DNA from: Pegea sp. RAD2-039
Lineage: Eukaryota > Chordata > Thaliacea > Salpida > Salpidae
Reading direction: 5' to 3'
Length of the DNA: 64,000 nt
Assembly: GCA_034620365.1 (NCBI GenBank)
Contig: JAQGEQ010000339.1
Location: forward strand, 620,001 to 684,000
Below the pieces are notes generated by a model that saw only the letters and a list, made by a program, of their open reading frames with translations, made no database searches and was not told where the DNA came from. Made by a program: the position numbers and the translations under genes. This document shows, in pieces, positions 1-9,580 of the stretch. Numbering within the stretch: the stretch's first letter is position 1; every line of letters begins with the position of its first letter.

Positions 1-163
1 TAGAAACTTGTTAACTAGCAATTAAAAGAATAAATAAAGATCTTTTATTTGTAAAAATTATTTTTTGTTTTTTAATCAGTTAAGCAAACCAACATAAGAT
101 GTTTCAAAACATAAAAAATGTAAATTATCATTTTTGGTTTTAAAGTAAAGTTTTTTTTCATAG

Positions 164-688
164 AATTTCCGAAATGCTTTACGGCCGAGCACCAACATCC
201 ATGAACGATTAGAGATTGCCAAATCTGCTCTTACTAGCTCTTCTAGATCAAGATTAGAAGATCAAAGACTTCGTGATAGTAAACGAAGAACCTCTTCAGC
301 AAACAATTCCATAAGAGATGAAAACAGACAAAAAAGAAAAACACAAAAAAAGTAAGAGTCAGGTTAACTTAGGTTATACTTCTAGGGTTTTGATCACATC
401 AACAATTTTTGAGCAGACTCTCTTTTGAAGACGAGATTTCTGAAAATGGAAGATCATATGAAGACTCAGATGAAGAGGTATCTGTTGTTCCGTTTTCTTC
501 CAAGTTTTGAATTCTATTTTTAATCGATTTTACAAATATGTTCATTAAAAATTATTTTGATAGTTTAGTTTTTTATTATCTATTTTAACATATCTTTTAA
601 ACCTTTTCAGGATGATAGTGAAGATTACACTGAAAGTTCAGAATCAGAAAAAGATGTAACCTCTATCAAACCTAGAAAGCCGTGGTAA
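164..688 (+). CDS. C-terminal exons of an unidentified acidic/basic nuclear-type protein (partial, gene starts left of the window)
   Basis: Three exons join in frame: 164-351 (after a T-rich tract ending in tag), 417-477 (acceptor gagcag) and 611-688 (acceptor ttttcag), ending in TAA at 686-688. Donors are gtaaga and gtatct. Phases are consistent: exon 1 leaves 2 nt, exon 2 supplies 1 and ends in phase 0. The 108 visible residues are rich in Arg/Lys/Ser first (ERLEIAK, SRSRLEDQR, RQKRKTQKK). They then turn strongly acidic (EDSDEEDDSEDYTESSESE) and end in KPRKPW. Such basic and acidic low-complexity tails are common in chromatin or RNA-binding proteins, but I do not recognise the family. That the frame survives two short introns is good evidence for a real gene. 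Exons 2 and 3 are duplicated, with a stop codon, at 26350-26620 on the other strand. Confidence 0.75.
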
Positions 689-1180
689 TATTTTCTTTTC
701 GGTGTAATAAGCTGATATCTACACATATGATGTATCTTGTGATAATTAAGATAAACTTTCACACAATTTGCTTACAACCTTTACTTACACAAATTTGTGA
801 ATCGTTTTCATTATCGCTACTGTGTTTTATTATTTGAAACGGAACAATTTTCTTAAATAAGTTTTTACCTAAAAGCTTGCAACTATTTTTATTTGCAACA
901 AATTTTTAGCTGTTCTTATAGATTATGTTGATTTTAAATTTCCAGCTACAAAACATTTGTCTGTCTTGTAGTCCTTTTCTAGAAGTTGTACATAATAATG
1001 TCTTTTTTAAAAGTAATTTTTACAATTTAGGAGTTTATATTTGATTTAATCATGTTTCTAATCCATTTATTTAGATGAATTTTTTTATATGTTTTGTGGA
1101 TGACCGAAATCTTTACGTTTAAAATAGCTTAGTATAAATTATTTATTTCAAAGTATTTTAAACTTATAATCTGTCTAAAA
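355..1180 (+). repeat. Outer block A of the large inverted duplication (left copy)
   Basis: This block reads as the reverse complement of 25862-26675 with few differences over about 820 bp. It includes the last two exons of the gene at 164-688, its intron and about 500 bp of 3' flank. Similarity starts inside the intron after the exon ending at 351, so the first visible exon is not in the right copy. It ends near 1180. From 689 on it shows nothing coding. Confidence 0.9.
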
Positions 1181-2160
1181 TGACCAACAAATTCTTTGGT
1201 TTCTAAGTTTTTTGCATGATTTACTGTTTAAGACTCATCTCTTATTTAAAGTATGTAAGAGTGTACAGATAAATTGATGTGTGATTTATGATAAACAATC
1301 CAACAGAGACATCTTGTTCCATTTTTATCAGGATAGAATAGTTCAAAATATTCCTAAAAATGAGCCATAGTGAAAAAGATAACTAATTCTGTATTGCAAG
1401 AAGCTTATCTGCAACTGCATCCTTGGAATTGAAATGTTTTTAATCAAATAAAAACTTTTTAAAGAAATTAAAATACTACAAAAGTGACTGTTTTACAATT
1501 AGCTAAGTGCTTACCACAAATTCAATAAGTTTTTTGTATAAATATAATTTCCAACAATTTTAATCAGTTATTAACAGAAGTAAATAATTCATTTAAAAAA
1601 GCACCTCATTCTTACAAATTCTAATTTTTTGTTCTTGAACTGGATTTAAGCTTGTCAGAGAAATCAGTAACATCCAATATTTGGTACAACTTGCTTCTAG
1701 GACTTTTTGACCTGGCATCTAACAATATTGATTGACCTAATGCTTTATTTTTCAAATTCATCTTATCATTTTTAAGTCTATTATCTGAGCTTTCAGTTGT
1801 TGACAACAGTTTGTTTCTTTAATTATTTAAAAGATGCGTCTATTAAGTACAGCCGAAACTGCACCTTTAAATTGCTTGCTAACCCAATAATTTTGTTTAG
1901 AAGTACTAACTTATTTATATCAATTTAAGTTCGATTGATAAACATAGAGGTTGTTGTGTTTAATTCATAAAGTTTTATCTTTGAAAAATTTGAAGTTTAT
2001 TCAAAAAGCACTAGCAAAAGCAACTGTGGTAAAAACTTAGTCTTCTGTAGAATCAATTGAATCTTCCAATTTATGATTAACGAACGCTAGATCAGCTTAT
2101 AAGTAATTTAGTTAACATTAAGTAGTAACTACAGAGATCTTGTTGTTGAAATATGTACAA
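1181..2160. other. No recognisable gene (start of the left-arm insert)
   Basis: A+T-rich DNA with no supported exon. The 61-codon open frame at 1621-1806 (-) has no homology I recognise and no splice or promoter context, so I treat it as chance. This DNA has no counterpart in the right arm. Confidence 0.6.
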
Positions 2161-2176
2161 ATAATTCTATTAGTAT

Positions 2177-2449
2177 GGTTTATTTTGTTGCAATTGCGGA
2201 AAACGTTCGTATTGTAGTGGTTGTCACGCCCGCTTTGAGTGAGGGCGGGCACATATTTGCAATAAGGGAAAGTCCTTAAAAGACCCCGAGCAAAAGTGCC
2301 TCGTTAATCTAGTTGATGACAAAGTGTTTGGCAGACGCAAGACTCCGAATTTAAAGCCGGGGTTAGAGACTCGTAGGAAGTTTTATCACTGTACTCAGTG
2401 TCATCCTGGCATCAGTCCATATATCCCGCTGTATAATTTGTTAGCGTAG
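2177..2449 (+). pseudogene. Possible Cys-rich (zinc-binding-like) relic with one in-frame stop
   Basis: A locally G+C-richer stretch stands out from its surroundings. Read in the frame starting at 2177 it gives about 90 codons ending in TAG at 2447-2449, broken by a single TGA near 2240. The conceptual product has closely spaced cysteines (CCNCGK, YCSGCHARF, a lone Cys after the stop, then YHCTQCHPG), resembling a metal-binding treble or C-terminal transposase zinc module. I cannot name the family. It lies only in the left arm, a few hundred bases from retroelement relics, so a decayed transposon fragment is the most economical reading. Confidence 0.35.
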
Positions 2450-3404
2450 AGAGTATTGTTGTATAGGCAACAACCGGATTTCCACAATTTCTTCCCTGAC
2501 TTACTGCAAATAATAAATAACTTACTTTAATAAAAGATAAACCCTAAAATGACTGATACAAAGTGGTTGATACATTTTTACAGTTTTCTTTTAAAGTTTC
2601 TCCAGCTGTAATATTGCATATTCAAATGCAATTGAAAGATTTTCTTTATAAGCCCTAACAATCAAATCTTTTTAATTAAATGAGAACAGTTTGATTTTTA
2701 GAATAACAAGAAATATACTTTTTAAGTTTGTAAATATACATAATAAATGAGATTTTACTATTTTAATGCAAATATAAAACTTATAAGATATTTTTTAAGA
2801 TTCATTTTTTAAAGGTGTTTAAGCGGCGAAAGGGATTCAGGATTTAAGTCATTTGGCTAAACTCTATTCACTTTGAAAGCTTTGTTTTTAAATTTTTAGA
2901 CTTTTGCTGAAAGTTTACTTAATGTAAAATAACATACAAATTAAATTAAAAATTTTATTATATTTCTTAAATGGGTTGACTTTTTCTCCAAGCATAACTA
3001 CTGAAATCAAAAATTACACATAAAGGTAGATTGAAGAAAATAAGATAAATGCCTAATACAATTATTCTTTTCGTCAATTTGCGACTTTTTGGTTACAAAC
3101 TCATGTTGAGCAAGTCAAATGTTCAGTTAAATCAATTTGCTTTGTGTCCAAGCTAAAAATTATCGTTGTTGTTAGTCGGCTTAATAATTTGACTAAAGCT
3201 CGATAAAAATTTTCATTGTTATTACAATTTATTAAAATGTATTTCCTTGACGATTGGTTACCAGTTGTTTTGGTTTTATTCTAGCTTAGTGCTGTAAAAG
3301 CTTAGCAACGGTTAAAATAGTTTCTTTTTGCTATACCTAATATCGATTTAAATAAGATTCTGTTTGAATATGTGAATTTAGTTTTTTTTTTTTTTAAATG
3401 AACA
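2450..3404. other. No recognisable gene
   Basis: A+T-rich DNA. I see no exon, RNA gene or repeat that I can support. Confidence 0.6.
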
Positions 3405-3410
3405 CACTAT

Positions 3411-3590
3411 TTTTTTTTATATGTAAAGGAGTGTGCCTAAAGAGAGCACATCTCGCTAACATACATTCTCACGAGTTTTTTGGTTTTTCTCAGGAGTTTT
3501 ATAAATATGTGTCCACCTGGGGTCGAACCCGGTACTTCCTAGCTAGAAGATAGGTGTAGTAACGGCTTCGCCACCAAGCAAAGCAAAAAA
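3411..3590 (-). mobile_element. tRNA-derived SINE with a LINE-like 3' tail
   Basis: On the minus strand a tRNA-like head runs from about 3581 to 3509. It has an A-box (3573-3562, TGGCGAAGCCGT), an exact B-box (3529-3519, GGTTCGACCCC), a T-arm with four of five pairs, and an anticodon-like arm whose loop CTTCTAG would present TCU (Arg). The acceptor stem does not pair, so this is not a functional tRNA. About 35 nt downstream, 3472-3424 matches the conserved tail found at the 3' end of the LINE at 17393-19480 and of several other copies here. A tRNA head joined to the tail of a partner LINE is the classic SINE layout. An A-rich tract follows near 3411. Confidence 0.7.
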
Positions 3591-3601
3591 ATTTAAACCT
3601 A

Positions 3602-4320
3602 AAGTGCTGTCTATAGACCCGAATAGTGGCGTCACTAAAGAAAACTTTTACCAATTTTCTAAACAAGTTTATGTCAGATGGAAATGCTGAAGACAAGTAG
3701 ACTGCACTTGTTAATTTTTCAGCTCCAAACGTGTATGAATATTTTGAGAGCTGCCATACTTATGCAGAAACCCAGTGACGCTGGAACGGTTGTATGTAAG
3801 AAAACTAAATGAAATATTTGCGCGTCATCTACTGCGCACAGAGAAAGAGAAGCCAAGTCAATCTCTAGAAAAATTTTGGTTCACTTTGGTACATCTGACT
3901 AAGAATTGTGATTTTGAAGTACCACGGCAGCAGAACACAGGGATGGTATGATTAGGGATTCACTTATAAATGAATTATTCTCATCAGAATTCATTTATAA
4001 TAAGGAGGAAGCGGTGGCACATACATAAAATTGAACCATGCGATGGTAGATGTCTTTATTGTGAGCAAGGTAATTAAAGCTCTTATTAATATCCGATCAT
4101 CGAAGAGCTTTGAAAGTTGAAAAGTTGCTCGAAACTATAAATAAATAAATCTGTGAAGAAAACAGTACAGAAATATAAATGTGTTTGTCATGGGGCACCT
4201 CAGTGTAGAGGTGGTGTTTGGAAGGGACTTCCTTAAAGCTTATAAGAAGGTTGTGTTTGAGTTAGGAAATCCAAAAGAGGATTTAGTGGTTTTAGAGAAT
4301 TTTACACTAAAAATGTAACG
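3602..4320 (+). pseudogene. Degenerate gag-protease relic of a Ty3/gypsy-like LTR retroelement
   Basis: Reading across frameshifts and stops on the plus strand gives a capsid-like sequence between 3640 and 4010. It contains VYEYFESCHTYAE, then TLERLYVRKLNEIFARHLL and SLEKFWFTLVHLTKNCDF, which match the pattern of gypsy-type Gag capsids. Further on, about 4190-4318 resembles the C-terminal half of a retropepsin (VVFGRDFLKAYKKVVFEL). A possible decayed DTG/S-like segment lies before it, with its catalytic motif lost. At least two frameshifts and several stops rule out function. No LTRs, reverse transcriptase or integrase are visible. The SINE at 3411-3590 abuts its 5' side. Confidence 0.6.
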
Positions 4321-5369
4321 AAGAAACACACACATGACAGCTTCATAGAAAAATAAATAAGAAAAAAGGTGTGATGACAGCCAAGACCAGAACTGAGTCA
4401 TTCCAATAGGTAAAGTCACAAAGAATTATATGATGTTTGTGTTACAGTTAAAAGACATTCTTTTATTTCTGATTTAGCTTTTATGATTCTCTTATAAAAT
4501 AAAGAAAATCAATTTTTATCAGAATTTCTACTGGTACATTTACACCCTAATGTTAAGTAATGTTAATTAACAAACCAATTAATTATTTGAATAAAAATAT
4601 AGATGAAATATCAGAAATGTATCCATATCTCAGCTAGTAAATTATATTCAGGAAAATCATTAAAAAAAAACAACCCAAAAGTAAGTACACAAAAAAACCC
4701 ACATACAGAGCACATGTCGCCAGTACGAAATTTGAAATCAAGTTTATAAAATTAATTAAAATCTTTCAAACATACTACAAAAGCATATAAAATGATATTC
4801 TGCATTACAGTTCAAACATACCAAAGGGGTGACAACTGAAAATATTTTAAAACTATTATAAAGTTCTATAAATAATTTAGATTTATCATTTGATCCAACT
4901 ACAGTTTTAATTTCTTCCTAAAATTATTAGCACTGACCAAAACTACACAAATTTAGTTTTTTGCATAAGCTTTTTAGTATTCTTTATGATTAAATCTTAC
5001 AATTTTTTATCATTAAGAAGTAAACTCTTGCCAAGTGCTAAAAATAGCTAAATAAATAATCCTTTTATCCAATTGCAATCTTATTATAATTTTTTGTATC
5101 ATAAAAAAACTAAATAAAAATTAAACAATTGTTAAACATTTCAAAATGTTTTGAGAGGGTAAAATTTCTGACAATTTAGAAAAAAATTTTTAAGCAATAT
5201 TTTTTTTGATATATTAGGCCCTAAGAAAATTGCTTTTTGTTAAAGAAAATAGTATTATAGTCATAAGACTCATATAGTTTATTAAGTAATCAAAGAAAAA
5301 TCATAATCTAAATTTACTATTTCAAAGGTATATAGTGTTTCAATAGGCTTTTGCTAGAATTCTGTCTGC
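4321..5369. other. No recognisable gene (end of the left-arm insert)
   Basis: A+T-rich DNA with no supported feature. Unique to the left arm as far as I can see. Confidence 0.6.
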
Positions 5370-8300
5370 GTTGAGACTAAATCTTGTATTACTAGAATGG
5401 CCATTATCGAACCTTCCCTTTCTAAATTTTTCTTCTCTTAGCAGGGAGTGAGTTTTTCTAGCTAATTCTTATAATAAGTTTAAGTCTAAAATTGGTTTGT
5501 TTATAATATTCTAGAATGATTTTATTAAATGCTTTTATTTGGTATATGACAAACCTAATTACGAACAAGATTTATAAAAGCATTCAACATCTATAATATC
5601 TTAGTTATGTCTTTTATCTACATCTAATACGATTTTTTCCTGGATTTTATGGTCCTTAATGTTTTAAGCTAAAGTTGATATAATCTGAAACTATTTCCTT
5701 TTATTTTTCACTCTTTATATCATTAATATTCTCTGTAATTCACTGTTATCTATTTTAGGTGCTACCAAAATGCTAAGTTTTAAATATTTTTCTTTCTATA
5801 TTTCTAACTTTATTATAGATCATTGGTATTATTTGTGAGAATCTGTGTTAGTGAGAAGGACTTTCTTCTGGCACCCTCCTTCGCGTTTATTGTGATAAAT
5901 AAATATATTTCAATTCATGAAGATTGATTTGGTTGTTAGTTTATAATACTCTTAAAAATATTTCCATTCTTTGATTATTTTATAAACATACTTCTTTAAT
6001 TATATGAATTTTTATTATATGATTCTAGTTAGAATTAAATATCTATAAGTTAGTTCAGTTTTAGAATTTGATATCATGGTAATACTTTTTGATACTCTTA
6101 AGTTGCTTTCATGTATGGATTTTGATCTCTTTTAGATAAACATATTTAATTATAAATTAATTAGAAAGAATTTATGTTTGTTCAATTATACTTGATTGTA
6201 ATATAATTATTCATTTGTTTCTGTTTTTCGTTTAATTATATTTAAATAGTTTTTTAGGTTGACTAATGTATATTGCATATTAATTTATTAGTTTAATCTT
6301 TTATACTAGTACTTTGGATATATTTCCTTCTTATTTATACCAATAAAAGCAGGAAAACTTGTTTTAATGATAAAATTAATACTTTTGATAGTTTTTCACA
6401 TTTTTAAGAAAAATCTTATGTTAATTATCAAAGAAAATTTGTTGCTATTAATGATCATATTACCAATGATAAATATTATGGGAATAATTAAACTATAAAT
6501 AGCATATTTTTCTGATTTTTTTTTCAACTTCTTATGATCAGGTTTATAAGAAGACTTTTTTTTTGATTTTAACATTAAGACTAAAAGAAAATGACTGCAG
6601 CTGTTGTGATAAGACTAAGAAATCTCTCTAATGATGCTCATGCCCCACATATAAGAGATTTTTTCAAAGGATTATCTATTCCTGAAGGTGGTGTTCAAAT
6701 AATTGGAGGTGATGATGGAACAGCTTTTATAATATTTGGTTCTGATGAAGATGCCAGAAAAGCCATGATGCAAGATAACAAATATCTATGTGGCTCACCT
6801 GTAAAGCTAACTTTAAGTAGTCAAACTGAAATGAACAAGATTATAGAAGATAGTCAAAATGAGAATACAACATCTGGACAAACATCATCTGATGAATCAA
6901 CAAATCAGGCAGATTTGACTCCTACTAAGGTCCCAATCACCAAGCCAGCAGCTGCATTCAATGAAGATCTGCCAATAGAAAAAAATGGTGTTCAATTTAA
7001 GCAACAAGAAGAAACTTCAAACTGTGTAGAGATGACATTTCCTTGTGGACGAGTATCTGAGGCTGATTGTTATGTGTTCTTTGCTCCTCTAAATATTCAG
7101 TTTGTTAAGATTCATCCATCTATTGATGGATTATACCAAACTGCTGTGGTCAAGTTTTCTAATATTTATGAGAAAAGAGATGCTTTGAAAAAAGATGGAG
7201 CTATGCTTAGAAATATCCCGATAGCTGTATCAGCAGGTAGTGAGAGAGTGTGTGAGATAGGTCCACATAACCAAGCTTCAATTGCTGCTGCACCATTTAG
7301 GAACCAATTTGAGGTCTTTAATCAACATCCACCTGCTCCTGTTTCTTGGAGAATGAGAGAACCAATTATTAATCCAATGCCACCAAGAGATCTTTGTATT
7401 GAAATTTTTGGTCTTCCTCTCATAGCAACATATGATCTTGTTGGAAATTTTTTTGAGCTACCAAGGTATTTGAAGCAAGAAAAGCTGTTTATGGAAATGG
7501 GAGATAATGGTTGTAAAGGTTCTGCTTATATTGATTATGGTGGTGATATAATTGAGTTTGAAAGAGCTTTGTTAAAAGATAGAACACTTTTTACAAAAAA
7601 TGTGATTAGTGTACAACCAATAAGCCTACCAAGTATGGTTGAAGTTTTCCGATTGAATAAAGAATTTTATTTTAATCAGATCGATTATGAGAGAAAAGAA
7701 AAGGAAAAGATTAGTCGATTAGCTGGTACATCTCATAAGATTGAAAACTATCCACCAAGTCGAAAAGATTTTACTTCTAGCTCTTCACGAAAACATAAAG
7801 TTATAAACAAGTATAAAAGTGAATCTAAACAAGTTGAAAAAACAAATATTGAAACAGAACCATCAGTTTTGGTAAAAGCTTCAAATGAAGTTACAAAAGA
7901 AGTGAATACAGAGACAAATAAAATAGACATTAAAATAGATGAAGTTACAAAAAGTGATGAATTACCTAAAGTAAATGAAGATACAGCAGAGAAAGTTTCT
8001 GAGTCTGTTGAAGATACTAAAAGTCAAACAGAGATGGAAGCTAAGGTTGAGCAAACTTCTTCACCATCAACTGCTGTGTCTGATGAAGACAACCAAAAGA
8101 TCGAAACAAAATCAAGTCCAGAAGTTGCTCCTAAAACTGAAGAACCAAAAGCTGAAGTTCAAAAAACTCAACAAAATAGAAGAAAATTTTGTGTGAGATT
8201 AGCTAATGTTCCTTATCATGCATCTGAAGATGACATTCGAAATTTCTTTAGAGGAATTGCAATTCCACCTAATGGCATTACAATACTTAGCAAAGGTATT

Positions 8301-9165
8301 AAAAAGTCAGGACATGTATTTGTCAGATTCAACTGTGCTGAGGACGCTCATGAAGCAGAAAAGCATCATGAAGAAAATTTTATGGGAAGATCAGTTCTAG
8401 TTAAGACTAGTTATGTGCAGTATCTTAAAACAATTTGGGAACGAGTCATTGGCCCAGGATTCCCAGAAGATAAGTTTAATGAAGACGCTCATATTTCAAA
8501 TGTACCTTCTAGACCTCAAAGATCTATTATAGATGTTTTTTATGAGAAAATCAAACAGTATAAGATGACTTGTTTACATATACGAAATCTTCCTAGTTCT
8601 ACAGAAGAAGCTGATGTGTATGGAATGTTGAAGAAAGAGATGATAGGAGTGAGAAGAATTGATGTAATTAAAGATCATATCTATAGATGCTGCAAAGGAG
8701 AAGCTTTTGTCCAGCTTTATGAGGTTGAAGATTGTTATCGAGCAGTGGCACTTCATGAAAAATTACTTTTTCGAGGACATCCAATTCATTTTATTCCTAT
8801 CACTTTATTAGAGTTGAAGAAAGATCTAGAATCGATACTCCCTCCACCTAGAGCTGACACACTTTATAGAGATCAAGCTCATAGCTACCCTGTTCGTGCT
8901 GATGTTAAAACTGTCGATTATCCAAAAGAAACCAGTGCTTCAGTGTATGCCCCTGGCCCATATGGTTATTATGGCAAAAGACCACGTGTGGATCCTGGTT
9001 ACCCTCATTTAGATTATCAAGTTGAACCAAGACCAAATCCTATAGAACCTTATCCTGGTGTTGCAATCTCTGCTGATAGATTTAGGTCTTCTACTTCGCC
9101 TACTGAATCTACTTTATCAGCCACATCAAGAGCTGAAGCATTTGTTTCTCGTTCACCATCAAGTG
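5370..9165 (+). repeat. Inner block B of the inverted duplication (left copy), including most of the RBM12-like gene
   Basis: The block is inversely homologous to 20650-24220. The outer end (5370-5560) is recognisably similar but diverged. The 5900-6590 flank is nearly identical to its mirror. The gene body is mosaic, with near-identical and strongly diverged tracts. Similarity stops abruptly inside the coding sequence, after the RSPSS codons near 9165. Confidence 0.9.
5690..5915 (+). mobile_element. LINE 3'-end fragment (plus orientation)
   Basis: It matches the family 3' end: a TTTCTATATTTCTAACTT segment, then TTTGTGAGAATCTGTGTTAG, a hairpin-forming core and a terminal AATAAATA-type repeat. 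Its mirror copy lies at 23640-23880, so this insertion predates the inverted duplication. Confidence 0.75.
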
Positions 9166-9491
9166 AATATGCTCGAAAATATGCTTATCCTTATCCAGCA
9201 GTCACTGATTATCGTCAATCTTCTGAAGCGCTTCCTAAACACGTTTCCTCGACTATAAAAATGCTTAATTTAAGTTACAACGTCACACAAGAGGATATTA
9301 TGGAATTTTTCATGCATTATAATCCAATTCCCAAGTCTGTAAGGTTAGTTTATGATGGTCAAGGGTGTTTAACTGGCGAAGGTTTAATTACATTCACAAC
9401 TGCCGAAGCTGCTCAAGCTGCTGTAGAACATTTGGATGGTCAGATGTTTTTGCAACGAAAAATCAAATTAGAACTTGATCAAACTTGCTAA
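6591..9491 (+). CDS. RBM12: RBM12/SWAN-like RNA-binding protein, intact copy (966 aa, single exon)
   Basis: The first Met follows an in-frame TAA 9 nt upstream. The N-terminus (VIRLRNL, then a DIR-like helix, GLSIPEGGVQIIGGDDGTAFIIF, SSQTEMNKII) matches the divergent first RRM of RBM12. Six RRM-like modules are visible: about residues 5-80, 145-222, 269-345, 532-607, 658-738 and 886-965. A Lys/Glu/Ser/Thr-rich linker (about 385-525) and a Tyr/Pro-rich stretch (PYGYYGKRPRVDPGYP, about 785-830) separate them. Human RBM12 is of similar length and has its coding region in one exon. The product is presumed nuclear and RNA-binding; targets cannot be inferred. A poly(A) signal lies at 9575-9580. The paralogue at 20611-23088 points toward it across the spacer. 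This copy keeps the last RRM, so it is the likelier full-function one. Confidence 0.92.
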   Translation: MTAAVVIRLRNLSNDAHAPHIRDFFKGLSIPEGGVQIIGGDDGTAFIIFGSDEDARKAMMQDNKYLCGSPVKLTLSSQTEMNKIIEDSQNENTTSGQTSSDESTNQADLTPTKVPITKPAAAFNEDLPIEKNGVQFKQQEETSNCVEMTFPCGRVSEADCYVFFAPLNIQFVKIHPSIDGLYQTAVVKFSNIYEKRDALKKDGAMLRNIPIAVSAGSERVCEIGPHNQASIAAAPFRNQFEVFNQHPPAPVSWRMREPIINPMPPRDLCIEIFGLPLIATYDLVGNFFELPRYLKQEKLFMEMGDNGCKGSAYIDYGGDIIEFERALLKDRTLFTKNVISVQPISLPSMVEVFRLNKEFYFNQIDYERKEKEKISRLAGTSHKIENYPPSRKDFTSSSSRKHKVINKYKSESKQVEKTNIETEPSVLVKASNEVTKEVNTETNKIDIKIDEVTKSDELPKVNEDTAEKVSESVEDTKSQTEMEAKVEQTSSPSTAVSDEDNQKIETKSSPEVAPKTEEPKAEVQKTQQNRRKFCVRLANVPYHASEDDIRNFFRGIAIPPNGITILSKGIKKSGHVFVRFNCAEDAHEAEKHHEENFMGRSVLVKTSYVQYLKTIWERVIGPGFPEDKFNEDAHISNVPSRPQRSIIDVFYEKIKQYKMTCLHIRNLPSSTEEADVYGMLKKEMIGVRRIDVIKDHIYRCCKGEAFVQLYEVEDCYRAVALHEKLLFRGHPIHFIPITLLELKKDLESILPPPRADTLYRDQAHSYPVRADVKTVDYPKETSASVYAPGPYGYYGKRPRVDPGYPHLDYQVEPRPNPIEPYPGVAISADRFRSSTSPTESTLSATSRAEAFVSRSPSSEYARKYAYPYPAVTDYRQSSEALPKHVSSTIKMLNLSYNVTQEDIMEFFMHYNPIPKSVRLVYDGQGCLTGEGLITFTTAEAAQAAVEHLDGQMFLQRKIKLELDQTC

Positions 9492-9574
9492 TACTCCTTT
9501 TAACAACCTTGTTCTTTTTCAAATGATTTAAATTTTCATAAATGGTCTTTTTTCTAAAACTTTTATACTATTTG

Positions 9575-9580
9575 AATAAA
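9575..9580 (+). terminator. Poly(A) signal AATAAA of the left RBM12-like gene
   Basis: Canonical hexamer 84 nt after the stop codon at 9491. Confidence 0.55.

Noticed and set aside
3509-3581. Functional tRNA-Arg(TCU) gene
   Set aside because: A and B boxes and part of the arms are present, but the acceptor stem does not pair and the anticodon stem has a mismatch. The sequence continues into a LINE-type tail, so it is a SINE head.
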